The notes: generated from the sequence alone by a model not told the origin. Counted from the first letter of the stretch, positions 17,497 to 27,202 are shown. The stretch: DNA of 64,000 nucleotides from an uncultured Bacteroidota bacterium (GCA_903853805.1 CAINUN010000079.1:1-64000), one strand, 5' to 3'. Numbers and translations are program-made.

Positions 17497-19359
17497 TTAC
17501 CTGACTATTTGAATTGGTTTGGTAATATTTCCTTCATTGGTTTTAATAGAAAGGAAGTAAGCACCTTGACTTAACTGTTTAAGGTTTAAAGAAAGCTTTA
17601 TATCGTTTTCATAGCTCTGTTTAAAAACCACTTCTCCAACTGTGTTAATAATGATAACATTTTGCAACAACGCAAAATCAGAAGTGATATCAATATTGTC
17701 GTTAGCAGGATTAGGGAAGCAATTGATTGAAGATTGCAATTCGGTTACATCATGAATACCTGTAGGAACCAACCTGTACAGAGTATCATACCCACAAATA
17801 TTACCATAAACCAATTTTACTTTATAATCTGGGTGAGGTACTCCATAGGAATAGGTGTGTGTTGGTGTATCAAGAGTAGAAGTGGTACCATCTCCAAAAA
17901 ACCATTCATAGTGTCCTACATTTAAAACACTTGAAGGCTTAAACTTGTAGGTATTTACCATACGGATATAGGAGATGCCAGAACAAAAAGGCTCAGGGTG
18001 AATAGTAACATGCGTTGTGTCAGTCACCACGCAATATTTATCAACCTTCACCCAATAAGTTCCTGTTTGTGTAGTCAATGTAATTGTTTGCGTAGTATCA
18101 CCAGTACTCCACAAATATTTCCCTCCAGAATTACCGCCATCAAGAATTAGTGATTTGGAAAGACAAAGAACGGTGTCATTTGGCAGAAAAATTTGTGGTG
18201 GTGTAGAAATTCTTACAGTAGCAATCCCTCTGTCGCTGACACAACCAGAAAAAGTTCCGGAGATGTAAAAACTTGTATCAACAGTTAGTCCGTTTAGTGT
18301 CAATACATTGCTGACATTAACCAAATTACCACCTGTTAATGCATCATACCATTGATAAGTTGTATTGGTTATAGGATTTACAACACCAAAGAATGCTGCC
18401 GCACCATTACAAACGGTATCATCGAATGTAATTGGCGTTGGCACTTGTGGTTTGTAATTAAAGCTGATTGAACTTAGGGTAGTGTCATTAAAATTCTTTG
18501 TATCAGAAGACAATTCAGTATAAGCTTTCATAGAATAATTGAAACCAGCAGGGGGCATAATTTTCCCTATAAAAAAAGTATCATTTACAAAGGGCTGAAT
18601 TGTAGCAGTATGAATTGCGGTAATGTGTGCAGTACCAGCTGAACTAGTATAAGCTGCTGTTACAGGGAAATTAGATTGTGCAACAGAACCCACATTTTTG
18701 ATAACCACCTTTACACCAGTGCTGTCATAAGAACAAAACTGAGCTCCGTTTGTAGGCAAAATTACTGAAAGCGCTGTAAGATTATTTGGAGCAGCTGTTT
18801 CAAAGGTAATAGAGCCTGAAAAAGTTGCTGGGGTAGTAGTGGCAGCGGGTACACCGCCAGCATATCCTGGACTAGTGGAATTATTTCCCGTAAGAATATC
18901 AACACCTCCTGAAGACCATATATTTGTAGTGCTTGTTGTATAATACATGTAACCTAAGCTTAGCGTTACAGCAAAACGATAAGTTGTAGCAGGTGGAATA
19001 ATGAGGTATTTATTAGTTAACACAGGCACAACACCAGTTGAAGCAGTAATGTTGGCGGATGCACCTAATTGCTGCCATCCGTTAGCAGAAGTAATATTAG
19101 GAGCACCTGTAAGTGACGAGGTATGATACCAAACAGTGTATTTACTCCCATTATTTGCTTGATTATGGAAAATACTAACAGTTGTTATTGCAATTGGGTA
19201 AGAATTATTATTCCTAACAGCGAAGGTGATACTACCTGGATTATTGGCTAAATTAAAAGCAGGAGTAATAGTTTGCAATGTAGTTTGTGAAAATGCTTTG
19301 AAGTTTATAAATAGCAAAGCAAATACACACGTAAATAGTGCTGATACAATTTTGTTCAT
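17497..19359 (-). CDS. Secreted PKD-domain protein with T9SS type A tail
   Basis: A 620-residue exported protein. The signal peptide ends near FKAFSQ. Residues about 25-195 form a Thr/Ser-rich beta domain, 195-290 look like a CARDB-type adhesive module (VVIKNVGSVAQSNFPV), and 300-450 hold Ig-like segments. A PKD domain follows (YEWFFGDGTTS). The last 75 residues (CFPNPANDNIDI to IQIVR) are a type A T9SS sorting domain. It is probably a surface or secreted adhesin-like protein without a visible catalytic site. It is divergent from oxyR. Confidence 0.85.
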   Translation of the reverse strand: MNKIVSALFTCVFALLFINFKAFSQTTLQTITPAFNLANNPGSITFAVRNNNSYPIAITTVSIFHNQANNGSKYTVWYHTSSLTGAPNITSANGWQQLGASANITASTGVVPVLTNKYLIIPPATTYRFAVTLSLGYMYYTTSTTNIWSSGGVDILTGNNSTSPGYAGGVPAATTTPATFSGSITFETAAPNNLTALSVILPTNGAQFCSYDSTGVKVVIKNVGSVAQSNFPVTAAYTSSAGTAHITAIHTATIQPFVNDTFFIGKIMPPAGFNYSMKAYTELSSDTKNFNDTTLSSISFNYKPQVPTPITFDDTVCNGAAAFFGVVNPITNTTYQWYDALTGGNLVNVSNVLTLNGLTVDTSFYISGTFSGCVSDRGIATVRISTPPQIFLPNDTVLCLSKSLILDGGNSGGKYLWSTGDTTQTITLTTQTGTYWVKVDKYCVVTDTTHVTIHPEPFCSGISYIRMVNTYKFKPSSVLNVGHYEWFFGDGTTSTLDTPTHTYSYGVPHPDYKVKLVYGNICGYDTLYRLVPTGIHDVTELQSSINCFPNPANDNIDITSDFALLQNVIIINTVGEVVFKQSYENDIKLSLNLKQLSQGAYFLSIKTNEGNITKPIQIVR

Positions 19360-19501
19360 TGATAATGAAGTTAACTCGAAACTAAATTAGAGATAATTAC
19401 GGTAATTCTTCACCTAAGGGAAATAATTTTTTTAAAGACAGGTTTAAAACTTAATCATCTACTATTAATTCAGTTGTATTTCCTATTTCAAAGGAATGCA
19501 T

Positions 19502-19509
19502 TAGGTTTG
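19502..19509 (+). promoter_or_regulatory. Promoter -7 element of oxyR
   Basis: TAGGTTTG fits the TAnnTTTG consensus and lies 17 bp before the oxyR start. A TTG at 19474-19476 is the nearest upstream -33 candidate, at a somewhat long spacing of 25 bp. Confidence 0.5.
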
Positions 19510-19526
19510 TTTTTCAATTCGTAATT

Positions 19527-20483
19527 ATGACTATCACTCAACTAGAATATGTTGTAGCAGTTGCTACTTATCGTAGTTTTATTCTGGCTGCAGAAAAGAG
19601 TTTCGTAACTCAGCCAACATTGAGTATGCAAATTCAAAAATTAGAAGATGAATTTGGTGTAAAGCTTTTTGACCGAAACAAACACCCTATTGAAGTGACT
19701 CCTTTTGGAGAAAAAATAATTTCACAAGCAAAAATTATTATTGCAGAATGTGAACGTATCAATGACATAATTGCTAAAGAGCAAAACAATATTTCTGGAG
19801 TTTTCAAACTTGCTGTCATCCCATCTGTTGCTCCATTTATTATTCCACCGCTTCTAGAAAAATACCACAAAAAATATCCGGAGGTAAAACTTCGCGTGAA
19901 AGAAATGGAGACTAATAGAATAATCTTGGCGTTAAGGAATAATGAAATTGATGCCGGTTTGGTAAGTACTCCATTGGAAGAAAATAACATCAAGGAGTAC
20001 CCTTTGTTTTATGAACCTTTTGTGGGGTATTTTTCAGAAAATGAAGCGGCTTTGAAAAAGAAACTCATCAATCCAAATGACATTTCATTAGATAGAATTT
20101 GGTTGCTTAATGAAGGGCATTGCATGCGCAATCAAATCATTAATCTTTGTAGCGACCAAGTAGAGAAACTACAAGCAGAAAGACCTTTTCGATATGACAG
20201 TAGCAATGTAGAAACACTTCGCAAGATGGTTGATAAGCATGGTGGAATGACCATTTTACCCGAGCTTGCTATTCTTGAATTTGATGAGGACATGGTGGAA
20301 AATGTTCGATATTTTGAGGAACCTGAACCAGTACGTGAAATTGGTTTGGTCACAACAGATCATTTTGTAAAACACTCCATTCTCGAAAGTCTATCGGAAG
20401 AAATTGCATCAATGGTTCCAGAAAAAATGAGAGCACAAAAGAAAACAAGAAAAGTACTTCGCATTCAGTCTGCTAAACTGTAG
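19527..20483 (+). CDS. oxyR: Hydrogen peroxide-sensing LysR regulator OxyR
   Basis: A 318-residue LysR-type regulator. The winged helix-turn-helix lies at about 1-65 (QLEYVVAVATYRSFILAAEK, TLSMQIQKLE), followed by a substrate-binding-like domain. The two redox cysteines of OxyR are present at C199 (NEGHCMRNQ) and C208 (NLCSD), the same positions and spacing of nine as in E. coli OxyR. It should form a disulfide under peroxide and activate antioxidant genes. Its end overlaps the convergent next gene by 11 bp. No catalase or ahpC is adjacent; trxB lies at 58.7 kb. Confidence 0.92.
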   Translation: MTITQLEYVVAVATYRSFILAAEKSFVTQPTLSMQIQKLEDEFGVKLFDRNKHPIEVTPFGEKIISQAKIIIAECERINDIIAKEQNNISGVFKLAVIPSVAPFIIPPLLEKYHKKYPEVKLRVKEMETNRIILALRNNEIDAGLVSTPLEENNIKEYPLFYEPFVGYFSENEAALKKKLINPNDISLDRIWLLNEGHCMRNQIINLCSDQVEKLQAERPFRYDSSNVETLRKMVDKHGGMTILPELAILEFDEDMVENVRYFEEPEPVREIGLVTTDHFVKHSILESLSEEIASMVPEKMRAQKKTRKVLRIQSAKL

Positions 20484-21123
20484 CAATAAAAATCTTGTTG
20501 ATTCCAAAACTTATGATTTGGTTTTGGGGGAAAATTTCTGAAAAATTTTTTTCAAGCAACTTCCATTCTTCATGGTTGTTTAGAATGTAGTTCAGAATGA
20601 TTTTACCTTGCTTTTTTGTTTTTTGTTTACAAGTAAGAAGGAACTTTTTTTTAGTTACAAAATCAGGAACAATTCTATCTTTAAAAACATCAATCACAAG
20701 GATATCAAATTGAAAATTGGCGTTGGCAATGAATTCAAAAGCATCTTCAAAAAAAAATTCGTAGTTCGCGCAATCTTTCCATCGCCACTCTTTGTTAATC
20801 CTTATTATTTCTTCATCATTATCTACCAACAATACAGAAGGGTTTATTCCCATTTTTTTAAGTACAGAAATTGCACTTCCTAAACCTGAACCTAGTACAA
20901 TAATTTTCGACTGATTACTTAATGATGTTTTGATAATTCTAAAAGCCTCTACTAATGGACGATACCTCGACCCGTCAGAATATATTGCATCTTCAGTAGC
21001 CAATTGCCACTCATCCCTGAATAAAAATATTTCGAGAATTGGGTGTATTTTACTACTCAATCTTTTTATCCTTACAGGATAAAGCCAACTCAATAGTTTT
21101 TGATATGCTGTAGGTCGAAGCAA
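20473..21123 (-). CDS. Spermidine synthase-like methyltransferase-fold protein
   Basis: A 216-residue Rossmann-fold protein with an S-adenosyl-binding glycine loop (IIVLGSGLGSAIS), the acidic ribose-binding residue in VLLVDNDEE and LVIDVFKDRIVP at the active-site strand, as in spermidine synthases. The preceding YSDGSRYRP resembles the substrate-entry segment of that family. It is shorter than true spermidine synthases and lacks their N-terminal beta domain, so polyamine synthesis is not certain. It converges on and overlaps oxyR by 11 bp and is 50 bp upstream of plsY on the same strand. Confidence 0.65.
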   Translation of the reverse strand: MLRPTAYQKLLSWLYPVRIKRLSSKIHPILEIFLFRDEWQLATEDAIYSDGSRYRPLVEAFRIIKTSLSNQSKIIVLGSGLGSAISVLKKMGINPSVLLVDNDEEIIRINKEWRWKDCANYEFFFEDAFEFIANANFQFDILVIDVFKDRIVPDFVTKKKFLLTCKQKTKKQGKIILNYILNNHEEWKLLEKNFSEIFPQNQIISFGINKIFIATV

Positions 21124-21172
21124 TTTATAGATTTACCGCTTCAAGATAATTTTATTATTAAAAAAGGGGGGA

Positions 21173-21808
21173 TTATTTTTCTTCTACTTTACGTTTTTTG
21201 AATAAAGGAACTTTATTCTCGTTGCCATTCAACAACCTGTTAATGTTTTTATAGTGAGTAAGAATTACCAATAAAGCAGTGCCAATAGCAAAAACTCTAT
21301 AACTTACTTCAGGTTCCTTGAAAATGAACAATATTAACAAGGGAAATGCAACACTCGCACTAATGGAACTTAAGGATACGTAACGAGTGAGAAACAGCAT
21401 CACAACAAATACGCCAATAAGACTAACTGCAACTAAAGGTTGAATGGATAAAATCATTCCGAATAAAGTTGCAATACCTTTTCCACCTTTAAACTCAGCC
21501 CAAATAGGAAAAATATGACCCACAACAGCAGCTAAACCTAAGAAAACTTGAAGGTTAGTAATAGCTTCACTATTCCAAGAGTAATTTGAAAACAATGCAA
21601 GCTTAGCAGCTAAAAAACCTTTCATAACATCAACTAACATAACTGCTGTACCTGCACGAGAACCTAGAATTCTAAAGGTATTCGTTGCACCTGCGTTTCC
21701 ACTACCATGTTCGCGGATGTCAATGCCAAAATATTTCTTGCTTACAAGAACTGCTGTTGGCAGCGATCCAACTAGGTATGCTAATATTACAAGGATGGCA
21801 ATAGTCAT
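21173..21808 (-). CDS. plsY: Acyl-phosphate:glycerol-3-phosphate acyltransferase
   Basis: A 211-residue integral membrane enzyme making lysophosphatidic acid from acyl phosphate and glycerol 3-phosphate. Conserved motifs are LVGSLPTAVLVSKK at the start, HGSGNAGATNTFRILG and FKGGKGIATLFG. Five or more hydrophobic helices are visible. ATG 21808 is chosen since it starts directly with the first helix and lies 23 bp from a good promoter; 21835 would start upstream of the predicted transcript start. No plsX is nearby. Confidence 0.95.
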   Translation of the reverse strand: MTIAILVILAYLVGSLPTAVLVSKKYFGIDIREHGSGNAGATNTFRILGSRAGTAVMLVDVMKGFLAAKLALFSNYSWNSEAITNLQVFLGLAAVVGHIFPIWAEFKGGKGIATLFGMILSIQPLVAVSLIGVFVVMLFLTRYVSLSSISASVAFPLLILFIFKEPEVSYRVFAIGTALLVILTHYKNINRLLNGNENKVPLFKKRKVEEK

Positions 21809-21831
21809 TAAACAAATTTGTTTTGAATTGT

Positions 21832-21840
21832 GCAAATATA
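21832..21840 (-). promoter_or_regulatory. Promoter -7 element of plsY
   Basis: On the minus strand this reads TATATTTGC, a full match to TAnnTTTGC. It supports the plsY start at 21808. Confidence 0.6.
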
Positions 21841-21907
21841 ATTTAAAGGTTCCAAAGTTCTAAATATCATACTAGCAATTGTGCTTTCAATAATATATTA
21901 GTGCCTC

Positions 21908-22720
21908 TTATTTTTGGAAAAGTAGTGAAATCCAATTCAAATCCTCTGTTCTATTTTTCAACACCAAGCCATTTTGATAAGCAATTTCTTCTATCACTTT
22001 TTGGTCTTCCACTAATAATCCACTCATCAATACAAAACCATTTTCTACTGTAATAGACGAGATCAACTTCATGTTTTCAAGTAGAATATTGCGGTTGATG
22101 TTTGCCAATAAAACATGAAACTGTTTTGTTGAAAACTTTTCAATTGAATCAATTGTCACTTCAACTTCTACATTATTTCTAAGTACATTTTCTTTTGCAT
22201 TTAAAACCGACCATTCGTCATTATCAATTGCAATTGTTTTTGACGCTCCTAACATCTTTGCTAATATAGCAAGTATTCCAGTTCCTGTACCAAAATCAAA
22301 AACTGTTTTTTCGTGAAAGTTCAAGTCTTTCATCTGGCTCATCATCTGTTGAGTGGTCGCATGATGTCCTGTTCCAAAAGACATTTTTGGAGTGATTATT
22401 ATTTCAAAAGGAGTGTTGATTAATATCTTATGGAAATCAGCACGAACAGTACAAAAGTCTTTTACAATTACAGGTTGAAAATTACTTTCCCATGTTTCAT
22501 TCCAGTTTGTTTTTAAAATGATTTCAGTTTGGTAACTAAGGTTGAATGGCTTTAAGAATTCATCAAGATTGAATGCGCTGAAATCATTAGTATTAATGTA
22601 AGCAACTAAAGTTTCTGGTAACTCTTCAAAACCTTCATAGCATGCATTTTCCAAAAGTGCCACAAGAATATCTGAAGTGTTTTCATCTACAGGAGCGATT
22701 GTAATTTTCTGGTAATCCAT
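21908..22720 (-). CDS. prmA: Ribosomal protein L11 methyltransferase
   Basis: A 270-residue S-adenosylmethionine-dependent methyltransferase modifying ribosomal protein L11. The family hallmark MSFGTGHHATTQQMM is present, followed by the SAM loop VFDFGTGTGILAILA and LLANINRNILL at the NPPY-like position. The N-terminal about 100 residues form the L11-binding domain. Its promoter element ends only 4 bp before the ATG, so the transcript may lack a leader. It is 32 bp downstream of the YitT gene on the same strand. Confidence 0.93.
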   Translation of the reverse strand: MDYQKITIAPVDENTSDILVALLENACYEGFEELPETLVAYINTNDFSAFNLDEFLKPFNLSYQTEIILKTNWNETWESNFQPVIVKDFCTVRADFHKILINTPFEIIITPKMSFGTGHHATTQQMMSQMKDLNFHEKTVFDFGTGTGILAILAKMLGASKTIAIDNDEWSVLNAKENVLRNNVEVEVTIDSIEKFSTKQFHVLLANINRNILLENMKLISSITVENGFVLMSGLLVEDQKVIEEIAYQNGLVLKNRTEDLNWISLLFQK

Positions 22721-22724
22721 TGAA

Positions 22725-22732
22725 CAAAGCTA
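22725..22732 (-). promoter_or_regulatory. Promoter -7 element of prmA, nearly touching the start codon
   Basis: On the minus strand this reads TAGCTTTG, followed by TTCA and then the ATG. Transcription beginning 4-7 bp downstream would start at or next to the start codon. Confidence 0.5.
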
Positions 22733-22752
22733 TTCTTTACAAAATAAAAATC

Positions 22753-23730
22753 TCAGTGTTTAAAAGGATGTTTTTTTATCATTCCACCTTTTGTGTCTTT
22801 TATTCTATTCATTACTACAAATGCATTTGGGTCAATACGTTCAATTTCAGTATTTAGTTTATTAATTTCCAAACGAGTAATGACAGTGTAAACAATATCA
22901 ATCTCATTGGTATGTCCATGTCTTCCAAAACCTCTTTTTCCTTTGTAAACTGTAACACCCCGTTCCATTTTTTCAACAATCATTTGCCTAATTTCTTCAC
23001 TGTGAGATGATACTATAGTAACGCCGGTATATTCTTCTATGCCTTCAATTACAAAATCAAGCGTTTTAGATGCAGCCAAATAAGTAAGCAAAGAATAAAG
23101 TGCAGTTTCTACGGAAAGAAAATATGCTGCTGATGAAAAAATGAGGATGTTAATGAAAATGATGACATCACCAACCGTTGCTCCAATTTTTCTACTGATG
23201 AAAATAGCCAATATTTCAGTGCCATCAAGTACAGCTCCTCCTCGAACTGAAAGTCCTATACCTGCACCAAGAAACATGCCTCCAAAAACTGCTACTAACA
23301 ATTTATCGTGTGTAATTTGTGGGAAATGAACCAACGTTATAATTATTGCAAGACCTGTAATTGCTATCATTGCCTTTAAAGCAAACTGACGACTAATTAC
23401 ATTGAGCGCAAGAATTAGGAAGGGAATGTTAATGATTACTATAAGTAATGAAAGTGGTGCATTGGTAAGTTCTGAAATAAGCAATGAAATACCAGTTACT
23501 CCACCATCAATAAAATTACTAGGTAATAGAAAACTTTCCAACCCAAATGCTGCAGACATAATGCCAATAGCAATAAGAAAAGTATCACGGAGTAAATCAC
23601 GAATAACTATTCTTAACTCCTTATACCCACTCGCAATTTCAAAAGGAGTAAATTGCTTTTTTTTTGCTTGCTTTTTACTCTTGTGACGTAGTACAGTGTT
23701 GATGATTATTGTCTTCCAAAACCTGTTCAT
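22753..23730 (-). CDS. YitT family membrane protein (DUF161 plus DUF2179)
   Basis: A 325-residue inner-membrane protein. After a basic N-terminus come about five helices of the YitT/DUF161 domain (GLESFLLPSNFIDGGVTGIS, GAVLDGTEILAIF). The C-terminal soluble DUF2179 domain includes GVTIVSSHSEEIRQMI and GVTVYKGKRGFG. Function is unknown; transport has been suggested for the family. ATG 23730 is favoured over 23769, whose extra 13 residues look non-conserved. It is divergent from the secreted protein at 23852. Confidence 0.88.
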   Translation of the reverse strand: MNRFWKTIIINTVLRHKSKKQAKKKQFTPFEIASGYKELRIVIRDLLRDTFLIAIGIMSAAFGLESFLLPSNFIDGGVTGISLLISELTNAPLSLLIVIINIPFLILALNVISRQFALKAMIAITGLAIIITLVHFPQITHDKLLVAVFGGMFLGAGIGLSVRGGAVLDGTEILAIFISRKIGATVGDVIIFINILIFSSAAYFLSVETALYSLLTYLAASKTLDFVIEGIEEYTGVTIVSSHSEEIRQMIVEKMERGVTVYKGKRGFGRHGHTNEIDIVYTVITRLEINKLNTEIERIDPNAFVVMNRIKDTKGGMIKKHPFKH

Positions 23731-23851
23731 TGTTAATTGCAAAGTTGAGCAACTTGATTGGAAAAGCAATTTAGTTTTGTCTCAAAAACATTGAATTACA
23801 TATTCACATCAAGTTGTGCTGACTAATCTTTTACCTACTTTAGTTTTCTGA

Positions 23852-24658
23852 ATGAAATCTCTTGTTTTAATTCTTTTTATTTCTTCTTTCACATTGACAA
23901 CAATTGCCCAATATTCAACTATTGTTTTCAAAGAAATAACCATTACTGCTAAATACTTAACTGCCGATCAAACAGGCAATGTATATGTTGTACGCAAGAA
24001 CAACGAATTGGTTCGTTTTAATGGCAAAGGGGATAGCACAGCGACTTACCAAAACTCTTACAACGGAGATTTAAGACAGGTAGAGGTTTCCAATCCTTTG
24101 AAACCTATACTCTTCTATCCAGCTTTTTCAAAACTTGTGATGCTCGATAGAATGCTTTCAGTAAAAAATGAAATCAATCTTCACGATGCTCAAATTCAAA
24201 ATGCAACAGTTGTTGCTCAAAGCATTCAAAATAGAATTTGGATTTACGATGCCTATCAAACGAAGCTAAAGTTGTTGGACGAACAAATAAATGTTGTAAT
24301 GCAAACAGGAGATTTAAGACAAGAGCTTCAAACTACACCCAACATTTCTTGCATTGTTGAAGCCGACTGGAAAGTATTGCTCTGTGATTCATTGAAAGGA
24401 ATTTTTGTTTTCGATTTTGCAGGAAATTACATCAACACAATTTCAATTTTCGCGAAGAGCATCAGGACCATCGGGGCTCAAATACAATACATTCAAAACG
24501 ACACTCTTTTTTCTTGGGATAAATTCAAGTTGAATCAACCTTTATTAGCATTACCAAAGAGAAAAGAAAAAATAATTGACGCTATCATCAACGAAAATCG
24601 TTTATTGGTTTTATATGATAACAAACTCATTTTATATGACATCTTAATGGTTAAATAA
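23852..24658 (+). CDS. Exported hypothetical protein, beta-propeller-like
   Basis: A 268-residue protein with a signal peptide (cut near TIAQ) and no membrane anchor or T9SS tail. Short repeats such as LTADQTGNVYVVRKNNELVRF, IWIYDAYQTKLKLLDEQ and VFDFAGNYINTISIF have the spacing of propeller or NHL-like blades. No catalytic motif is seen. I do not recognise a specific family. It should be periplasmic or an outer-membrane-associated protein. Confidence 0.65.
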   Translation: MKSLVLILFISSFTLTTIAQYSTIVFKEITITAKYLTADQTGNVYVVRKNNELVRFNGKGDSTATYQNSYNGDLRQVEVSNPLKPILFYPAFSKLVMLDRMLSVKNEINLHDAQIQNATVVAQSIQNRIWIYDAYQTKLKLLDEQINVVMQTGDLRQELQTTPNISCIVEADWKVLLCDSLKGIFVFDFAGNYINTISIFAKSIRTIGAQIQYIQNDTLFSWDKFKLNQPLLALPKRKEKIIDAIINENRLLVLYDNKLILYDILMVK

Positions 24659-24821
24659 TAGCTAAAGCCTTTCTGTAATTGAATTCCCATCTAGTTCACC
24701 TTGCTTACCAGTGAATTAAGAAAACAAAAATCCACACTTACTCTAACATTCCTACTGACTTCCACGTCTATTGTTTCAGAAAAATAATTGTTGGACCAAT
24801 TTCCTTACAATTTGATCAAAC

Positions 24822-25412
24822 TTGTCGGTAACAGAATACATAAATAGCATCCAATCAAAAGAGGAAGAAGCAAGCGATGTGCTTCAACAATTGCATTTGT
24901 TAATAGATGCTTGTATTGATAATAAACATGCTGCCCAAAGACTGCTCTATGAAACATATGCTCCTGCAACTTGGAACGTCATCAATCGTTATGTCTTTGA
25001 ACATGAAGCTGCTCAAGAAATATTGAATGATACCTTCTTCAAGGTTTTTACTCGTTTAGATCAATATAGCTATAAAGGTTCGTTTGAAGGTTGGATTAGA
25101 AAGATTGCTGTTAATACAATCGTCGACTATTTAAGAAAGTTCATGCCTAAAAAAGGTTTTATCACGTCACAGGCTTATGAAGAAAATTCTTGGGTTGAGG
25201 AAGATGCAGTAAGTAAAATTAGTTTTAAAGAGTTGGTGGCATACACCTACAAAATCCCCGACATGCATCGTGCTGTGTTCAACTTTTATGTTTTCGAAAA
25301 TTTAAGTCATAAAGAAATTGCTGAAGCACTTCAAATTTCGGAAGGAAACAGTAGATGGATTTTGAATGATGCTAGAAAACAACTCAAAAAAATAATCATG
25401 AAGAACACTTAG
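24822..25412 (+). CDS. ECF-type RNA polymerase sigma factor
   Basis: A 196-residue sigma-70 family factor with region 2 at about 35-105 (LLYETYAPATWNVINRY, LNDTFFKVFTRL, GWIRKIAVNTIVDYLRK) and region 4 at about 145-190 (FNFYVFENLSHKEIAEAL). The start is a TTG at 24822: an in-frame TGA lies three codons upstream and no ATG occurs before region 2, so a non-ATG start is required. It ends 10 bp before a membrane protein that is probably its regulator. Confidence 0.9.
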   Translation: MSVTEYINSIQSKEEEASDVLQQLHLLIDACIDNKHAAQRLLYETYAPATWNVINRYVFEHEAAQEILNDTFFKVFTRLDQYSYKGSFEGWIRKIAVNTIVDYLRKFMPKKGFITSQAYEENSWVEEDAVSKISFKELVAYTYKIPDMHRAVFNFYVFENLSHKEIAEALQISEGNSRWILNDARKQLKKIIMKNT

Positions 25413-25422
25413 TCGTTTTGTT

Positions 25423-27114
25423 ATGGAAACCAAAAGAATCAACATAGACCAGCTCTACAGGCAAAAAGAAATGCAGTTAGAACCACTGCCTTTCGGTGCT
25501 TGGGATGCCATGAACCAAAAGCTTCATGGCACACAAAGCAATAACAACACACCCGATGGAAAAATTTCTTCCGGTTCTTCCTTCTATGTGTTGATTGCTG
25601 CTGTTGCCGTTGTCATAAGTGGCATCTTATTTCACTATGCTCATTCAAAATCTGCCACTTCTTCTGTTTCAACTAATACTACATCTTCTATTACTACATC
25701 AACCACATCTCTAACTTCAGAAACACCTCAACAGAATCCAACTCAAAAAACCAATAATAATTCAATCTCATCTACAATAAAAACCAAACAGAATCATAAC
25801 AAAATCAGCTTTTCAGCTTCTAATACCGACACCTTTTCAAATGCTTCTGTTGCAATTAAAACAATGCCTAAAAAACGAATAGTTGAGGTAAAAAGACATT
25901 CTAAAGAAAAAGTACTTGCTGCAAATGTTTCTAAAAAGGAATGTTCTATTTTTAAAAAACATTTTGCTGAAAAGGCAATTAAAAAAGATACAACTACTTC
26001 AAATAACAGATCCATTCCGGAAATTAAAACAACTCAATCTAAAGCAGCCTTAGCCGATGAATTGCTATCAAACTTGATTGAAGAAAAACCAACCAAAAAA
26101 CACAAGCAGCATAATGCCCAAAAAGTAAAACCTACTCTATTCAATGGATTATTAGCAAAGAAAGCTGCAACTGAAACAACTAGCACTGAACAAAACCAAA
26201 CCCCTAATCCTTTAGAGGCTAATCCCGTTTTCTTAAATCCTAAACCAATTGAGCAGGCAATCTTTCCCCCCAAAATCATTTCACCTATTTTTCTCCTCCA
26301 ATCCAACAATTCCAACCCTATCAAAACCATTACTTTTGAAAACAACTTCAAAGACAGTAGTTCAAAAAAACACTTCGATTTATTGAAAGAAATTAATGGT
26401 GGCATCAAAGCTGGATACGAATTCGGCACAAGCAGCAATCCCTACAACAAGTCTGTTGTTGCTGGCTACCTTCAATACAAAATCTCCGAACATACTTCTA
26501 TTGCTATTCAACCTACTATTAAAATGGGTAATGGCATTGGCTATAATGCAAATAATGTTTCCTACTACCAACTCACAGGAACCAATGTGATTACTGTATT
26601 CGACAGTATGCAAAATTCCTCGGTGGTTACGCAACACTACGATTCTATTTTAGTTACTAGAAATGCTACCCAAAGCAGTAATGTACAACTAGAATTGTTG
26701 CTATCAGCCAAATACCGTTTCAATAATCACTTTGCTTTTAACGCAGGCATTGGTTTCAACAAAGGAACATTGCCTTATGCCACCGAAACCAAAACCAATC
26801 TCGGCAACTTCCAACAAGTAGATAGCTTTTTCGCTAACCCAGGAACAACACCAAATATTGACACTACTAATTCCTTCATTCACTCCTCTCGAAACATTGC
26901 ACAATACAACACTTTCAATGGACCTACTCAATCTACCAATCCTTTGCGCATTAACTATTTTGCTTCTGTAGAATATTGGTATAAACATTGGCTCATTGAA
27001 TTTGCGATTACGCAACAACTCACCAACCTCAATAGCCTCAACGACAAAAATCTTCAAAATAGCTACCAACAACCCTACATCCGAATCATGACGGGTTGGC
27101 GATTTGGAAAATAG
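25423..27114 (+). CDS. Probable anti-sigma/outer-membrane-barrel-like membrane protein
   Basis: A 563-residue protein 10 bp after the sigma factor. Residues 1-52 are cytoplasmic-like and could bind the sigma factor. One membrane helix spans about 54-72 (FYVLIAAVAVVISGILFHY). Residues about 77-330 are a long Ser/Thr/Lys/Asn-rich linker. Residues about 335-563 look like an outer-membrane beta-barrel: alternating strands such as VVAGYLQYKISEHTSIAIQP and ending WLIEFAI through PYIRIMTGWRFGK, with a terminal aromatic near the end. One chain may bridge both membranes. The functional pairing with the sigma factor is inferred from position. Confidence 0.65.
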   Translation: METKRINIDQLYRQKEMQLEPLPFGAWDAMNQKLHGTQSNNNTPDGKISSGSSFYVLIAAVAVVISGILFHYAHSKSATSSVSTNTTSSITTSTTSLTSETPQQNPTQKTNNNSISSTIKTKQNHNKISFSASNTDTFSNASVAIKTMPKKRIVEVKRHSKEKVLAANVSKKECSIFKKHFAEKAIKKDTTTSNNRSIPEIKTTQSKAALADELLSNLIEEKPTKKHKQHNAQKVKPTLFNGLLAKKAATETTSTEQNQTPNPLEANPVFLNPKPIEQAIFPPKIISPIFLLQSNNSNPIKTITFENNFKDSSSKKHFDLLKEINGGIKAGYEFGTSSNPYNKSVVAGYLQYKISEHTSIAIQPTIKMGNGIGYNANNVSYYQLTGTNVITVFDSMQNSSVVTQHYDSILVTRNATQSSNVQLELLLSAKYRFNNHFAFNAGIGFNKGTLPYATETKTNLGNFQQVDSFFANPGTTPNIDTTNSFIHSSRNIAQYNTFNGPTQSTNPLRINYFASVEYWYKHWLIEFAITQQLTNLNSLNDKNLQNSYQQPYIRIMTGWRFGK

Positions 27115-27202
27115 TTTCTAACATTTTCCCTTTAGCTGCGTCTTTATTAGTAACAGTATTTCCAGAACCAGTAATTTTATAACCTCTTAAAAAAGAAAAA
27201 CA

